64,000 nucleotides of DNA, taken from the NCBI RefSeq assembly GCF_037031225.1, contig NZ_JAYEZN010000001.1, positions 310,001 through 374,000 on the forward strand, read 5' to 3'. The notes below the pieces were generated by a model. It worked only from the letters and a program-made list of their open reading frames with translations, was not told the origin of the DNA and ran no database searches. The position numbers and the translations under genes are program-made. This document shows, in pieces, positions 62,838-64,000 of this stretch; the stretch's first letter is position 1, and the number at the start of each line of letters is the position of its first letter. The DNA is from Halorientalis sp. LT38. GTDB taxonomy: Archaea; Halobacteriota; Halobacteria; Halobacteriales; Haloarculaceae.

Positions 62838-64000
62838 ATGACAGATCGGAGACCGAAACGGAGCAACGTGTTGTTCGTCGGCGATCAGTCGACGGGATCG
62901 ACGGTGGCCGAGAGACTCGGGACTGAGATCGACCGGATCTCGGTGCTGACGGCGGCGGGTGCGATGGCCGGACTGGACGAGTTCGAGGCGACGACCGTAG
63001 ACTGCGTGATCAGCGAGTTCGATCTCCCGGACGGAGATGGGACGACGCTATTGCGCCGGATCCGGGAGCGAGCCGATGACTGCCCGTTCGTCCTGTACGC
63101 GGAGCCCGAAGCGATCGAACCCACCGTCGCGTTCGATGCCGGCGTGACAGAGTACGTCACCCAGTCGGAGGCCCACGCCCTCGACCGCCTCACTCACACT
63201 GTCGAGCGCGCCCTCGATCACCGTCGGACCGCCACACGACTGGCAGAAGAACGAGACCTCACGCGTCGGCTGCGCGAGTCGGGCCACGGCGGCGTCCTGA
63301 CGATCGACGCCGACGGCCGGATCACGACCGCAAGCGCCCGCGCAGCGGAGATTCTCGGGGAACGAGAGGCGGCGATCACCGGACGGACGGTCACCGACAG
63401 TCCGTGGAGGGTGTTCGATCGGGACGGGACGGCGCTCACCGGGTCGGAGTGCCCGGTCGTGGCCGCCGTCGAGGCCGACGAGCCGGTCCGTTCGGAGTGT
63501 ACTCTCGAACGACCGACGGGCGAACGTCGGCACGTCTCGATCAGCGCGTGGCCGGGCATCGATCACCCCGGTGCCGACGGAGCCGTCGTCTCGATCAGGG
63601 ACGTGACGGACCGGGTCGAGCACGAGACGGAACTGGACCGGAGCCGGTCGCGGCTCCGGGCGATGTTCGACGAGGCGGCCGATCCGATCTTCGTCGCCGA
63701 CCGGGCCGGTGCGATCGTCGACGCGAGCCGGCAGGCCGTCGAGGTGTTCGGCTACGACCGCGACGAACTGCTGGATATGCACGCCTGGGAACTCGCGGTC
63801 GGCACCGATCGGGCCCAGTTGATCGACCTCTACGAGGACCTGCCGGTCGCGGAGTCGGTGACGATCGACGGCCGCTATCGCCGGGCCGACGGGACCGAGT
63901 TGCCAGGCGAGATCAGCCTCCGACGGTTCTCGGCCGACGGCGAACAGCGGATCATCACGCAGTTTCGGGACGTCTCGGAACGACGGCGCGTGCGCGAACG
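62838..64000 (+). CDS. Receiver-PAS-PAS sensor protein, cut by right edge
   Basis: 387 codons are visible and open to the window end. A receiver-like domain starts (VLFVGDQSTG, Asp in DCVISEFDLPDGDG), with the usual acidic pair replaced; two PAS domains follow, GGVLTIDADGRITTASARAAEILG and MFDEAADPIFVADRAGAIVDASRQAVEVFGYDRDELL, each ending in an I-R-D-V-T-D or F-R-D-V-S-E motif. A kinase or HTH_10 output domain probably lies beyond the edge. Start at ATG 62838; no nearby alternative. Confidence 0.85.
   Translation, partial: MTDRRPKRSNVLFVGDQSTGSTVAERLGTEIDRISVLTAAGAMAGLDEFEATTVDCVISEFDLPDGDGTTLLRRIRERADDCPFVLYAEPEAIEPTVAFDAGVTEYVTQSEAHALDRLTHTVERALDHRRTATRLAEERDLTRRLRESGHGGVLTIDADGRITTASARAAEILGEREAAITGRTVTDSPWRVFDRDGTALTGSECPVVAAVEADEPVRSECTLERPTGERRHVSISAWPGIDHPGADGAVVSIRDVTDRVEHETELDRSRSRLRAMFDEAADPIFVADRAGAIVDASRQAVEVFGYDRDELLDMHAWELAVGTDRAQLIDLYEDLPVAESVTIDGRYRRADGTELPGEISLRRFSADGEQRIITQFRDVSERRRVRE

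Overview
This window is chromosomal DNA of an extremely halophilic archaeon (class Halobacteria). The evidence is consistent: high GC with GC-ending codons, proteins rich in Asp and Glu, archaeal versions of housekeeping enzymes (GHMP-type shikimate kinase, GatE, MptE, TrmJ), F420-type LLM oxidoreductases, HTH_10 and PAS-kinase regulators, and many start codons lying about 25-30 nt after a TATA-like box, as expected for leaderless haloarchaeal transcripts. I saw no rRNA, tRNA, CRISPR array, transposase or integrase. Genus cannot be fixed from the sequence alone.

Layout. 0-14 kb: a lipoprotein cut by the left edge, an acyl-CoA ligase, a mini zinc ribbon, a VanZ-like protein, an ABC exporter, shikimate kinase with chorismate mutase, a Cys-rich copper-storage-like protein, an HTH_10 regulator, an LLM oxidoreductase and a PAS kinase/response regulator pair. 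14-25.7 kb: lipid/acyl metabolism (two SDRs, HAD and MBL hydrolases, a second acyl-CoA ligase) around a four-gene ABC operon with a secreted, membrane-anchored protein, then a SHOCT protein and a second LLM enzyme. 25.9-36.5 kb: a TAXI-TRAP transporter operon, an SdpI-like membrane protein, a receiver-PAS kinase, a ThDP enzyme, a GNAT, a CDP-alcohol phosphatidyltransferase and a GlcD-like flavoenzyme.

36.6-47.1 kb is the most system-like part: three universal stress proteins (five Usp domains), two flavin-binding split-barrel proteins, a type IIA Ca2+-like P-type ATPase, a VTT membrane protein, a DUF211/VIT pair, a fused CBS-MaoC protein and a quinone reductase. The gene mix resembles bacterial hypoxia/dormancy (DosR-type) regulons. 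47.1-64 kb returns to housekeeping: mptE and folP (pterin/folate), a large PAS kinase, trmJ, a Tat-exported ferritin-like protein, gatE, an SCP2-like protein, fumC, a CBS protein, a paired set of bacterial-PH-domain membrane proteins, and a receiver-PAS sensor cut by the right edge.

Non-genic points of note: an exact 33-nt copy of the 3' end of one SDR gene beyond its stop codon; a repeat-filled 405-nt gap upstream of fumC; and an in-frame double hairpin inside gatE that shares a near-identical 22-nt palindrome with that gap.
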